A DNA stretch of 64,000 bases from Neobacillus sp. PS3-40. Lineage in GTDB: Bacteria; Bacillota; Bacilli; Bacillales; Cytobacillaceae. Under the pieces are notes generated by a model. The model saw nothing but the letters and a program-made list of their open reading frames with translations, did not search any database and had not been told where the DNA came from. Positions within the stretch are counted from its first letter, which is position 1; each line of letters starts with the position of its first letter. The stretch covers positions 1,426,001 through 1,490,000 of the forward strand of contig NZ_CP133266.1 in NCBI RefSeq assembly GCF_030915485.1, read 5' to 3'. The translations under genes and the position numbers were made by a program. This document shows positions 45,619 to 54,708 of the stretch, piece after piece.

Positions 45619-45623
45619 ATGTT

Positions 45624-45652
45624 AAAAACCTCTCATCCTGAGAGGTTTTTAT
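45624..45652 (+). terminator. Terminator after znuA
   Basis: AAAAACCTCTCA pairs with TGAGAGGTTTTT around TCC, followed by ATTTTT. Confidence 0.9.
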
Positions 45653-45668
45653 TTTTAATCCTATTTTA

Positions 45669-45727
45669 AAGCAAACTCGCCGATGGCAGGCCCCTTAGGG
45701 CGATTAGGCGTAGTTGCCCTTATGCGG
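45669..45727 (+). repeat. Dispersed hairpin repeat, copy B
   Basis: The copy contains AAACTCGCCGATGGCAGGCC, CCTTAGGGCGATTAGGCG and TAGTTGCCCTTATGCG, then diverges before the third hairpin. It lies just after the znuA terminator. Confidence 0.8.
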
Positions 45728-45797
45728 TTTGAGTCTGATTATTGATCATCGATAGTTACTTATTTTAGTGGTTAACAAAGATAAACCTTCTTATAAG

Positions 45798-46904
45798 CTA
45801 AAAAGGATAATTCCTTTCAGCAACCAGTATTTCCCGAAGCCTTTTTTCATTTATTTGAAACCCAATTCCAGGCTCAGTCGGTATCTTTACCCATCCATTT
45901 TCTACGATAACTTCTGGAAAAATAATATCTTCATCCCAGAACCGGCTTGAGGCAGAAATATCCCCAGGAATAGTGAACCCAGGAAGCGTTGCAAGCGCAA
46001 TATTATGTGCTCGAGAAACTCCAAATTCAATCATGCCTCCACACCAAACCTTGATATTTTTTTCGAGGCAATAATCATGGATCCGCTTTGCTTCGTAAAG
46101 TCCACCAACCCGGCCAACTTTAATGTTAATCACTTGACAACTTCCGTATTCAACGGCCTTTCTGGCATCATCAAATGTTACGATACTTTCATCCAAACAA
46201 ATCGGTGTCTTTACCTCTTTTTGAAGGATAGCATGCTCAATTAGATCATCAAAGGCAAGTGGCTGTTCAATCATCAACAAATTGAATTCGTCCAATGCTT
46301 TTAGCCTGTCAATATCCTTTAAAGTATAGGAAGAATTGGCATCCGCCATAATGGGAAGTTCCGGATAGGAGCGGCGAATTTCTGAAAGCAATGTAATATC
46401 CTGTCCAGGATGAATCTTAATTTTGAAACGTTGATAACCCTGTCCTAAATAATCTTCGATTTGAGTAAGAGCTTTTACACTTGAATCAGTGGCAACCACA
46501 ACCCCAGAAGGAATCTTCTCACGGATTCCACCAAGGATTTTCGATAAAGGTGTAGAATTTCTTTTTGCATACAGATCCCATACTGCTGTTTCAAGAGCAG
46601 ATTTTGCCATATTATTTCTTCGAATCGATTGAAATACTTTAGATAGTTCCTTCGGATGCTGAATGGGGTTCTTTTTTAACAATGGTATCAGGAAATCATT
46701 TAGCATATGAAGGCTTGTTTGGACTGTTTCCTCTGTATACCATGGGGATGAAAAGGCAACCCCTTCTCCATACCCGGAAGCACCGTCCAGATCTGTTACC
46801 TTGACAATTATACCTTCCCGATCGGTCACTGCGCCTAAATGAGTAAGAAATGGAGATTTTAGCGGCATTTTAATCACATAAATTTGAATGGATGAAATCC
46901 TCAT
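45798..46904 (-). CDS. menC: o-Succinylbenzoate synthase
   Basis: The 368-residue enolase-superfamily enzyme dehydrates SHCHC to o-succinylbenzoate in menaquinone synthesis. The catalytic Lys is in RFKIKIHPGQD, metal ligands in IMADANSSYTL, MIEQPL and CLDESIVTFDD, and the second Lys in VINIKVGRVGGL. The ATG at 46904 overlaps the menE stop as ATGA, indicating translational coupling. Some homologues also racemise N-acylamino acids. It is the last gene of menFDHBEC. Confidence 0.95.
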   Translation of the reverse strand: MRISSIQIYVIKMPLKSPFLTHLGAVTDREGIIVKVTDLDGASGYGEGVAFSSPWYTEETVQTSLHMLNDFLIPLLKKNPIQHPKELSKVFQSIRRNNMAKSALETAVWDLYAKRNSTPLSKILGGIREKIPSGVVVATDSSVKALTQIEDYLGQGYQRFKIKIHPGQDITLLSEIRRSYPELPIMADANSSYTLKDIDRLKALDEFNLLMIEQPLAFDDLIEHAILQKEVKTPICLDESIVTFDDARKAVEYGSCQVINIKVGRVGGLYEAKRIHDYCLEKNIKVWCGGMIEFGVSRAHNIALATLPGFTIPGDISASSRFWDEDIIFPEVIVENGWVKIPTEPGIGFQINEKRLREILVAERNYPF

Positions 46905-48391
46905 TCTTTGCCCCAACTCTCTTTCATAAGTTCACGAAGCTGTCTTCGCAACAGCTTTTTAGCAGCATTTCTGGGAAGCTTTTCAATAAAATAAACATGC
47001 CTCGGTACTTTATATTTCGCCAACCGTTCTTGGCAAAATTGTTGAACAAGTTCAAGGGATAATTCTACTCCTTCTCTCTTTACAATAAAAGCGATCGGAA
47101 CCTGCCCCCATTTTTCATCTTCCATTCCAGTTACACCCACATCGGCTATTCCGGAATGAGCTAACAATGTTGCTTCAATTTCAGCAGGATAAATATTTTC
47201 CCCTCCTGAAATAATTAAATCAGCTCTGCGGTCAAGAACATATAAAAAGCCCTCATGATCCATATAACCAATGTCGCCTGTATACAACCAGCCATCTCTT
47301 ACTTTTTCACTTGTGGCATCTGGACGATATAGGTATCCTTCAGTAACATTTGGCCCTTTTACGACAATTTCTCCTGCTTCCCCTGATGGAGCAACTCTTC
47401 CATCTTCTAACTCAATTTTAATTTGAGATGGAAATAACGACTTCCCTGCTGATCCAAGCTTTGAAAGACTATATTCTGGTGACAGTGTAACAATTTGCGA
47501 GGAGGTTTCTGTCATTCCATACGTTTGGTAGACGGGTATTTTCTTTTCCACACATGACTGTAGTAAAGGTAGTGGAGCTGGCCCACCTCCAAGTAGCATA
47601 CAGCGGAAATGACCTGGGAGGCGGTGATCAACAAGTATTTCCACTATTCTTGATAACATCGTTCCTACTACAGACATAATTGTAACTCGTTTATCTTTGA
47701 TATCATCTATCGTCTTTTGAACATCAAAGCTTTCATGCAAAACAATCGGCATCCCATAAATCACACTTCGCATTACTATCGAATAGCCACTTATATGGAA
47801 AAGTGGAACTGAACAAAGCCAGCGATCCTGTTCCGTAAATCCAAGATTTAGTGCTGAACCAACTGAACTCCACCAATGGTTTCCATAAGTCTGTAAAACA
47901 CCTTTTGGATTACCCGTTGTCCCAGACGTGTACATAATAGTACAAACAGAAGATAAATCGAGTTCTTCCTGAATAATAGGATTTTCTGAAGGCCCATCGA
48001 ACAACTGCTCCTTCGTTATACTCACTAAGGATGGATCCACTCCATTCAACACATACGAAAATAAGGATTCCAAAATGAGGAATTGCGACCTGGAATCCGT
48101 TATCTGCCAAGATAATTCAGTTGCAGTTAGACGATTGTTTAGAATGACAGCTTTTACCCCTAGTAGTTGGAGGGCAAATAAAATAATCACCGTATCGCTA
48201 TGATTTTTAAGCAATACACCCGCAAAGTCATCCTTACGAAGCCCTAATGATTGTAGCCTTCCCGCTGTCTCTACAGAGCTATCATATAATTCCTTAAATG
48301 TTAAGGTTTGATCATTAAAAAAGAGAGCAATTCGATCTGGTGTTAAAAAGGCTCTTTTTTTCAAAAAGTTTGGCATCATTTCATTTTGCAT
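46901..48391 (-). CDS. menE: o-Succinylbenzoate-CoA ligase
   Basis: The 496-residue ANL-superfamily ligase activates o-succinylbenzoate with ATP and CoA. The P-loop is seen as IMYTSGTTGNPKGVLQTYGNHW, the A5 motif as YGMTETSSQ and the hinge region as DGWLYTGDIGY, with the catalytic Lys in PRNAAKKLLR near the C-terminus. ATG at 48391 is chosen; no perfect Shine-Dalgarno exists and GTG at 48403 is an alternative. It is in the men operon, overlapping menC by 4 bases. Confidence 0.94.
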   Translation of the reverse strand: MQNEMMPNFLKKRAFLTPDRIALFFNDQTLTFKELYDSSVETAGRLQSLGLRKDDFAGVLLKNHSDTVIILFALQLLGVKAVILNNRLTATELSWQITDSRSQFLILESLFSYVLNGVDPSLVSITKEQLFDGPSENPIIQEELDLSSVCTIMYTSGTTGNPKGVLQTYGNHWWSSVGSALNLGFTEQDRWLCSVPLFHISGYSIVMRSVIYGMPIVLHESFDVQKTIDDIKDKRVTIMSVVGTMLSRIVEILVDHRLPGHFRCMLLGGGPAPLPLLQSCVEKKIPVYQTYGMTETSSQIVTLSPEYSLSKLGSAGKSLFPSQIKIELEDGRVAPSGEAGEIVVKGPNVTEGYLYRPDATSEKVRDGWLYTGDIGYMDHEGFLYVLDRRADLIISGGENIYPAEIEATLLAHSGIADVGVTGMEDEKWGQVPIAFIVKREGVELSLELVQQFCQERLAKYKVPRHVYFIEKLPRNAAKKLLRRQLRELMKESWGKE

Positions 48392-48455
48392 ATAGGCACC
48401 CACTTATAGAAAAGCAGCCTGATGGGAAACCACCAAGCTGCAGTGAAAGTATTTT

Positions 48456-49274
48456 TCAAGGAAAACGAGGGAACTGACCGAAATCTGGCTTGCGCTTCTC
48501 TTTAAACGAATCTCTGCCTTCTTTCGCCTCATCTGTTGTGTAGTAAAGTAATGTTGCGTCACCTGCAAATTGCTGAATTCCGGCTAAACCGTCTGTATCT
48601 GCATTAAAGGCTGCTTTCAAGAAACGAAGTGCCATTGGACTCTTCTCAAGAATTTCTTCACACCATTGGATAGTTTCTTCTTCGACCTTGTCCAAAGGAA
48701 CAACAGTATTGACTAAGCCCATGTCCAATGCTTCTTGGGCATTGTACTGGCGACATAAAAACCAAATTTCACGTGCTTTTTTATGTCCTACAATTCTCGC
48801 AAGGTAGCCAGAACCATAGCCAGCATCAAAGCTGCCTACTTTTGGTCCTGTCTGTCCAAAAATAGCGTTATCTGCTGCAATTGTTAAATCACAAACAATA
48901 TGTAGCACATGTCCGCCCCCAATAGCGAATCCTTTAACCATCGCAATAACAGGCTTTGGAATAACACGGATTAGACGTTGAAGATCTAGAACATTTAAGC
49001 GTGGAATTTGATCTTCCCCAACATATCCTCCATGACCGCGTACCTTTTGGTCACCACCCGAACAAAATGCGTTATCACCTGCACCTGTTAAAACAATAAC
49101 ACCCACATTAGAGTCATCACGTGCATATGCAAAAGCATCAATTAATTCCGTAACGGTTTTTGGACGAAATGCATTGTGTACTTCTGGACGATTAATGGTG
49201 ATTTTCGCAATTCCATTTGATGTTTCAAATAAAATATCTTCGTAATTTTTAACGGTAGTCCATTCAACTTTCAA
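48456..49274 (-). CDS. menB: 1,4-Dihydroxy-2-naphthoyl-CoA synthase
   Basis: The 272-residue crotonase-fold enzyme closes the naphthoquinone ring. The oxyanion-hole and active-site segments are [16 protein letters not shown] and [15 protein letters not shown], plus [15 protein letters not shown], as in MenB. The start is TTG at 49274 preceded by AAGGGGGA. It has 17 bases to menH upstream. Confidence 0.97.
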   Translation of the reverse strand: MKVEWTTVKNYEDILFETSNGIAKITINRPEVHNAFRPKTVTELIDAFAYARDDSNVGVIVLTGAGDNAFCSGGDQKVRGHGGYVGEDQIPRLNVLDLQRLIRVIPKPVIAMVKGFAIGGGHVLHIVCDLTIAADNAIFGQTGPKVGSFDAGYGSGYLARIVGHKKAREIWFLCRQYNAQEALDMGLVNTVVPLDKVEEETIQWCEEILEKSPMALRFLKAAFNADTDGLAGIQQFAGDATLLYYTTDEAKEGRDSFKEKRKPDFGQFPRFP

Positions 49275-49291
49275 AACTAAATCCCCCTTTA

Positions 49292-50101
49292 TTATGTATT
49301 TTTCAAAAAGTCACTTACTATTGTACCAAACATTTCTTGATCTTCCACATGATTTGCATGCCCACTGTTGGGAATGGAGATCCAAGCACCATTTTTTAGT
49401 TTCTTCTTCATTTTTTCGGCAATAAGGCAAAACTTTTTATCCTTTTCTCCCGTCACTAAAAGAATTTCATGTTGAAGTTGATTCAAATTTTCCCACCATG
49501 AAGGTTGCATGCCAGTACCCATTCCTAGCAGACTATTTGCGAGTCCAAATGGATTATTGGATAAACGTTGCCGTCTTATTGTTTTGTTGATTTCATCTGG
49601 AAGTTGTTTCATTGTTGAAAAAAGAGGAATATCTTCCCAATAATCAACAAACACCTCAATTCCTTTTTCTCTAATAAAATCTGCAAGTTCTCTATCTTTC
49701 ATACACCGAAATTCTCTTTCTTCTATTGATGGAAGTCCTGGTGAACTACTTTCTAATATTAGTTTGCGAACTCTTTTTGGGAAAAGAATCGCAAATGTAA
49801 GGGCAAGCCTCCCACCCATTGAGTAGCCAAGCAAATCTACTTTATCTATCCCCAATTGATCAAGAATCCCTAGTAAATCCTTTGCTGCAAATTCAATTTT
49901 ATAGCGGCTGACATTATGAGGTGACTCTGTTTTTCCATGCCCAATAAGATCAGGAATAATTAATTTTGAATGCTTGCCCCAATCTCTATAAAAAGGCTTC
50001 CAAGTTGTCGATTCACCTGTAAATCCATGCAAAAGTAATAATGGAAAACCCTCGCCATAAACATCAACATAATAGCGAACGCCATTTATAAGATAGCTCA
50101 T
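49292..50101 (-). CDS. menH: SHCHC synthase (alpha/beta hydrolase fold)
   Basis: The 269-residue enzyme eliminates pyruvate from SEPHCHC. Motifs are [28 protein letters not shown], the nucleophile elbow [16 protein letters not shown], an Asp in VTGEKDKKF and His in [15 protein letters not shown] at 50101 overlaps the menD stop as ATGA and is preferred over the longer frame to 50152, which would overlap menD by 55 bases. Confidence 0.93.
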   Translation of the reverse strand: MSYLINGVRYYVDVYGEGFPLLLLHGFTGESTTWKPFYRDWGKHSKLIIPDLIGHGKTESPHNVSRYKIEFAAKDLLGILDQLGIDKVDLLGYSMGGRLALTFAILFPKRVRKLILESSSPGLPSIEEREFRCMKDRELADFIREKGIEVFVDYWEDIPLFSTMKQLPDEINKTIRRQRLSNNPFGLANSLLGMGTGMQPSWWENLNQLQHEILLVTGEKDKKFCLIAEKMKKKLKNGAWISIPNSGHANHVEDQEMFGTIVSDFLKNT

Positions 50102-51849
50102 CCCTGACAGCCTTTTACAAAGTTCGATATTTCCCCGGAAACTAAATTCCATATTTCGCGATGTTCTTTACTATTTCTGTCTCTATTTGTTTCTATTTCC
50201 CAAACATTTAAGCCTCGATAATTTTCGGTTGGCCTCATAACTGCCGCCAAATGATCCCAATCATTAATTCTCACAAATTCCCCATTATACATTCGAACCA
50301 CATGCTCAAAGTCAAGATCTATGGGTGTTCCAAAGAGGAACTCGAAGTTTTTTGGATGTTGCGATTGTGGTAAAAAGGAAAAAATGCCTCCACCATTATT
50401 ATTTACTAATATAATATGAATATCAATATTATACAGTTTCGCAGCTAATAGACCATTTAAGTCATGGAAAAAGGTTAGGTCGCCTACAACTAGATAAAGT
50501 GGCTCTGAAAATAATGCAGCCCCTAAAGCTGTCGAAATCGTCCCATCTATTCCATTCGCTCCTCTATTTGCCATAATCCTGATCGATTTATTATTCATGT
50601 GGAAGAAACTATCCAAATCCCTAATTGGCATACTATTTCCAACAAATAATGTTGCACCTTCAGGAAGCATATCAGCCAATTGATAGAATAAACGACTTTC
50701 ATTTAATTCTAGCGAATCCCTTACAGGTGCTAGATTTTCTTTTGTAAGAGTATTTATCCTCTTCCAATTCTCCATATACTCATTATTGGTTACCCCTTCA
50801 ACATGAGGGATAATTCCCTCACAAAATTTAGTCTCATTACAATAGACCATATTCGTCGAAAGGGCCGCTGGGTCGCGCCAACCTGCACCGCCATCCACCA
50901 CAAATTGAACTGAATTATGATTTTCCTTCAAGAAAATAGTTAAAGCCTTAGAAACTGGCATCGCCCCAAATCGCAAAACAATATCAGGTTTTAAAAATGA
51001 CTTAGCATCTTCATTCCGTAAAAATGTATCATATGCCTCTATGATAGCTTCACTGCTATGTTTTCCGCTTCTTAATTGTGATAATGGATCCGCAAGAATA
51101 GGGAAATTTAATGTAGTTGCAAGGCGTGTGATGGCATCTACAAATTCTTGATCTTCGATTTGTCCACAAATAATAATTCCTTTTTCATGTTTACTTAAAA
51201 CACCAGCAATCTCTTTAAATTGGTCCTGCCCTATCGATAATTCTCCATTTATCACATTTACGTAACCGTTTGGTCGCTCTGTAAAGTCAAAAATACCTTC
51301 ATCCAATAGTGGAATGAGTGGTTCGCGGAATGGAAAATTCAAGTGAACTGGTCCCGCAGGTGCTTGAGTTGCAACTGCAGCTGCTCTAGCACATACCGTT
51401 CTAACATAGCGAATCATTTCATCACTTTTTTCAGGTAGTGCCATTTCCACAAACCATTTTACATGGTTACCATATAATTGATTTTGATCAATTGCTTGTG
51501 GAGCCCCTACATCTCTTAGTTCGTGAGGCCTGTCAGCAGTGAGTATAATTAGCGGAATACGAGAATAATGTGCCTCGACAATAGCTGGATAGTAATTAGC
51601 TGTTGCAGTCCCTGAAGTACAAAGGATCGCAACAGGTTTTTGTTTCGCCTTCGCAATACCTAGTGCAAAGAATGCAGCAGAACGTTCATCTATATGGATA
51701 TGAATATTTAGTTCCGGGTGTTCCGCCATTACCATAGCCATTGGAGTGGATCTTGATCCTGGACTTATGACAACTTCTGTTACACCTTTATAAACTAATT
51801 CTGCTACAAAGGCAGCTGTGTATGCTGTTAATGATTCCTGATGGTTCAT
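50098..51849 (-). CDS. menD: SEPHCHC synthase
   Basis: The 583-residue ThDP-dependent enzyme joins isochorismate and 2-oxoglutarate. The N-terminal Pyr domain has VVISPGSRSTPMAM and HIDERSAAFFALGIAK, including the catalytic Glu. The ThDP/Mg motif region is VVGDLTFFHDLNGLLAAKLYN. ATG at 51849 follows GGAGG by 7 bases; the menF stop is in the same short junction. Confidence 0.96.
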   Translation of the reverse strand: MNHQESLTAYTAAFVAELVYKGVTEVVISPGSRSTPMAMVMAEHPELNIHIHIDERSAAFFALGIAKAKQKPVAILCTSGTATANYYPAIVEAHYSRIPLIILTADRPHELRDVGAPQAIDQNQLYGNHVKWFVEMALPEKSDEMIRYVRTVCARAAAVATQAPAGPVHLNFPFREPLIPLLDEGIFDFTERPNGYVNVINGELSIGQDQFKEIAGVLSKHEKGIIICGQIEDQEFVDAITRLATTLNFPILADPLSQLRSGKHSSEAIIEAYDTFLRNEDAKSFLKPDIVLRFGAMPVSKALTIFLKENHNSVQFVVDGGAGWRDPAALSTNMVYCNETKFCEGIIPHVEGVTNNEYMENWKRINTLTKENLAPVRDSLELNESRLFYQLADMLPEGATLFVGNSMPIRDLDSFFHMNNKSIRIMANRGANGIDGTISTALGAALFSEPLYLVVGDLTFFHDLNGLLAAKLYNIDIHIILVNNNGGGIFSFLPQSQHPKNFEFLFGTPIDLDFEHVVRMYNGEFVRINDWDHLAAVMRPTENYRGLNVWEIETNRDRNSKEHREIWNLVSGEISNFVKGCQG

Positions 51850-51850
51850 A

Positions 51851-53251
51851 TTATTTTCCTCCAAGAGCTGTAAGCATCGGTCTAAATTTCAAGCTCGTTT
51901 CTAAATACTCGCTTTCAGAATCAGAATCTGCCACGACACCGCAGCCGGCAAACAAGGATGCTTCTTTCCCTTGCAATAATCCGGAACGAATTGAGACAGC
52001 AAATTCTCCATTTCCTTTATAATCTATCCAGCCAAGCGGTCCAGCGTAATATCCTCGATCAAGCATTTCCACCTGCCGTATTTTTTCAATAGCCTCTTTT
52101 TTAGGAAGCCCTCCTAATGCAGGAGTCGGATGAAGCCTGTCCACTAATAAAAGTATGGATGTATCTTTTTTAATTTTTCCAACGACCGGTGTATAAAGAT
52201 GCTGGATATCTCTCATTTTCATTAATTGCGGATTTGCCGGGAGAATAACCTCTTCGCAAGATTCTTCCATCGCGTTTTGAATCATTTCAACAACAAATTG
52301 ATGTTCAATTAAATTTTTTTGATCTTTTAGTAAAGTGTCACCTAATAATTGATCCTCATCGCTTGTTTTCCCTCTGGAAATAGAACCAGCCAGACATGTT
52401 GAAAAAACCTCTTCCTCTTGCTTTTTCACAAGTCGTTCAGGTGATGCACCAATAAAGCAATTATCATTTGTTTCAAAAGCAAAAATGAAACTTTCCCTTT
52501 GTTCCTCAAGCAAATGGGATAATACAGTATCAGCCTCGATAGTATCATCAAAAAATAGCCTCAATTCACGAGCGAGGACAACCTTCTTCATCGGACCTTT
52601 TTTTAAATCATTAACGACTTCATCAACGGTCACTTTCCATTCTTGTGGTGAAACTTCTTTCGTGTCCAAAAGGTTAGCTGATTTAAATTGGAAGCCTTTA
52701 TGTAGAGAATTTAGGAGCTGCGTTCTTTCATCTAGTACCTTTTGAAATAAAGAAAGATCATCATTCTGGGAACAAACAATATTTGTCGTGAAGAATGCCT
52801 GGCCTTTGATTATACTGAGCATATATTTAGGTACATGTAACTGGGACTCACCGTACTTTAACCACAGATTCGTTTTCTCTTTATACGGGTCAAAGGAAAA
52901 TCCACCAAACATCAAGGGTCCAATCCCATTTTCAGTATATGGATTATTAATCATACTTTCAGTTATAAATTCTTTCCACATGCTTTCAACATGAAAAAAG
53001 CGGTCAGCAGCCTGATCCGATTGTATTTGCTTCAATATGCCAATTCCAATAAGTAACATTTCATCAGAAGGGTCTTTCCAGAAAAAACGTTCACCCAAAA
53101 AGAGCTCTCTTCCATTGTGAAAAAATAATAAAGGGTCAATTGGGTCAATTTTGTGAACATCACTTACCAAAATAGACCTCCCCATTTGTTTAGCTTGATT
53201 AATGGCCAATAATCCTATTTCTTTTAATCCCGTTTCTTGAATGGTAACCAA
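51851..53251 (-). CDS. menF: Isochorismate synthase
   Basis: The 466-residue chorismate-utilising enzyme starts menaquinone synthesis by isomerising chorismate. The catalytic C-terminal domain has KKVVLARELRL, FIGASPERLV, STCLAGSISRG, the Mg-binding HPTPALGGLPK and AGPLGWIDYKGNGEFAVSIR. The start is TTG at 53251, 6 bases after GGAGGG; the open frame to 53290 has no ribosome binding site. It is the first gene of the operon. Confidence 0.95.
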   Translation of the reverse strand: MVTIQETGLKEIGLLAINQAKQMGRSILVSDVHKIDPIDPLLFFHNGRELFLGERFFWKDPSDEMLLIGIGILKQIQSDQAADRFFHVESMWKEFITESMINNPYTENGIGPLMFGGFSFDPYKEKTNLWLKYGESQLHVPKYMLSIIKGQAFFTTNIVCSQNDDLSLFQKVLDERTQLLNSLHKGFQFKSANLLDTKEVSPQEWKVTVDEVVNDLKKGPMKKVVLARELRLFFDDTIEADTVLSHLLEEQRESFIFAFETNDNCFIGASPERLVKKQEEEVFSTCLAGSISRGKTSDEDQLLGDTLLKDQKNLIEHQFVVEMIQNAMEESCEEVILPANPQLMKMRDIQHLYTPVVGKIKKDTSILLLVDRLHPTPALGGLPKKEAIEKIRQVEMLDRGYYAGPLGWIDYKGNGEFAVSIRSGLLQGKEASLFAGCGVVADSDSESEYLETSLKFRPMLTALGGK

Positions 53252-53580
53252 AAAAATCCCTCCAAAACAGCCTTTATTGCTGTTATCCACCCATTTTTAG
53301 CTTATTTTAAGATACTACTCCAAATGGAATGGTGTCAATAATGCATCTCACTTTGAAAGCCTAATTCATACCTTATTATATATCAAAACATGTAGAACGG
53401 GTTGTATACTGTTTTATCTATTTTCCAACATTTTGGAATTATGTTCTATTTCTTCATATAGAAAGTCATTGACACTAGTTGTGTGTTTCCCTAAACTAAG
53501 GTTTGGAAAGAAATCTATATTATTTGAACTACTATTATTTTTTAGAAATAGGTTTATCTTTTTAAAAGGGGGAGAACAAA
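53252..53580. promoter_or_regulatory. Divergent menF / menA promoter region
   Basis: Toward menF: TTGACA at 53333-53338 and TATCTT at 53309-53314 on the minus strand, spacer 18. Toward menA: TTGACA at 53469-53474 and TAAACT at 53492-53497, spacer 17. The divergent arrangement would allow joint control of the pathway. No additional gene is seen. Confidence 0.7.
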
Positions 53581-54519
53581 ATGCAGCCACAATTAAAGTC
53601 AGAAACTAAGCCTGTCATCGAATCAAACCGTGGTTTTTCAATTTGGTGGAAAATGACCCGCCCACATACATTAACAGCATCGTTTGTACCGGTATTGCTT
53701 GGTTCCGCCCTTGCACTCAAATATGGAAAAATCCATTTCGGGCTCTTTTTTGCGATGTTAATTGCTAGTTTGCTTATCCAAATTGCTACTAATATGTTTA
53801 ATGAATACTTTGATTATAAGCGTGGACTTGATAATGAGCATTCCGTTGGGATCGGGGGAACAATTGTCCGTGATGGTATAAAACCGAAAACAGTCATGAC
53901 TCTTGCCTTTAGTTTTTACGGTATTGCCTTGTTGTTAGGCATTTATATTTGTGCCAATAGTAGTTGGTGGTTAGCATTACTTGGACTAATATGTATGACA
54001 GTCGGTTATTTCTATACCGGTGGACCACTTCCAATTGCCTATACGCCATTTGGAGAAATCGTTGCTGGTTTCTTTATGGGACTACTGATTATTTTAATTT
54101 CATTTTTTATTCAAACTGGAACAGTGGACAAGACAAGCATTCTCGTTTCCATCCCAATTATGATTCTTGTTGGTGAAATACTACTATCAAATAATATTCG
54201 TGACCTTGATGGGGACAAACTAAATGGTCGTAAGACACTAGCAATTCTCTTAGGTAAGAAAAAGGCTATTTATTTACTTGCTAGCATGTTCATTCTTTCT
54301 TATCTTTGGGTCTTCGCTCTTATCATAGCTGGAATTGCCCCAATTTGGATTGCACTTGTCATCTTAAGTGCTCCCAAAGCTATTAAAGCGACAAAAGGAT
54401 TTATTGAAAACTCTTTACCTATTCAGATGGCACCCGCAATGAAAGCAACCGCTCAAACAAACACATTTTTTGGATTCCTGATGACAGTTGGCATATTCAT
54501 TGGACACTTCTTCTCATAA
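53581..54519 (+). CDS. menA: 1,4-Dihydroxy-2-naphthoate polyprenyltransferase
   Basis: The 312-residue UbiA-family membrane enzyme attaches the polyprenyl chain to DHNA. The first aspartate-rich motif is NMFNEYFDYKRGLDNEHS and the second NNIRDLDGDKLNGRKTLA, with about eight transmembrane helices. AAGGGGGAG precedes the ATG. It is divergent from menF and followed directly by two tandem copies of the dispersed hairpin repeat. Confidence 0.95.
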   Translation: MQPQLKSETKPVIESNRGFSIWWKMTRPHTLTASFVPVLLGSALALKYGKIHFGLFFAMLIASLLIQIATNMFNEYFDYKRGLDNEHSVGIGGTIVRDGIKPKTVMTLAFSFYGIALLLGIYICANSSWWLALLGLICMTVGYFYTGGPLPIAYTPFGEIVAGFFMGLLIILISFFIQTGTVDKTSILVSIPIMILVGEILLSNNIRDLDGDKLNGRKTLAILLGKKKAIYLLASMFILSYLWVFALIIAGIAPIWIALVILSAPKAIKATKGFIENSLPIQMAPAMKATAQTNTFFGFLMTVGIFIGHFFS

Positions 54520-54520
54520 T

Positions 54521-54620
54521 AAAGAAAACTCGCCGATTGGCGAGCCCCTAAGGGCGATGTCAGAGGCGTAGTTGCCCTTATGCGCTAGCAGAATTTATGG
54601 TTATAAATTCCGATTAGCTA
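54521..54620 (+). repeat. Dispersed hairpin repeat, copy C (full length)
   Basis: The most regular copy has three successive inverted repeats: CTCGCC-GATT-GGCGAG, then TAAGGGC ... GCCCTTA, then AGAATTTAT ... ATAAATTC, ending TTAGCTA. It starts right after the menA stop and probably serves as its terminator. Confidence 0.88.
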
Positions 54621-54675
54621 AAGAAAACTCGCCGATTGGCGAGTCCTTAAGGGTGAGTCAGAGGAGTAGCTAGGA
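54621..54675 (+). repeat. Dispersed hairpin repeat, copy D (tandem, truncated)
   Basis: The second head-to-tail copy directly follows copy C: AAGAAAACTCGCC-GATT-GGCGAG, then CCTTAAGGGTGAGTCAGAGG, ending AGTAGCTAGG. It has lost the third hairpin. Confidence 0.85.
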
Positions 54676-54708
54676 AAGAAGGGACTGAAAAATTTCAGTC
54701 CCTTCTTT
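54675..54708. terminator. Terminator of the glg operon
   Basis: AAAGAAGGGACTGAAA pairs perfectly with TTTCAGTCCCTTCTTT. The glgP stop codon (54695-54697) lies inside the stem, and A/T runs on both sides allow use by menA-side transcription too. Confidence 0.9.
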
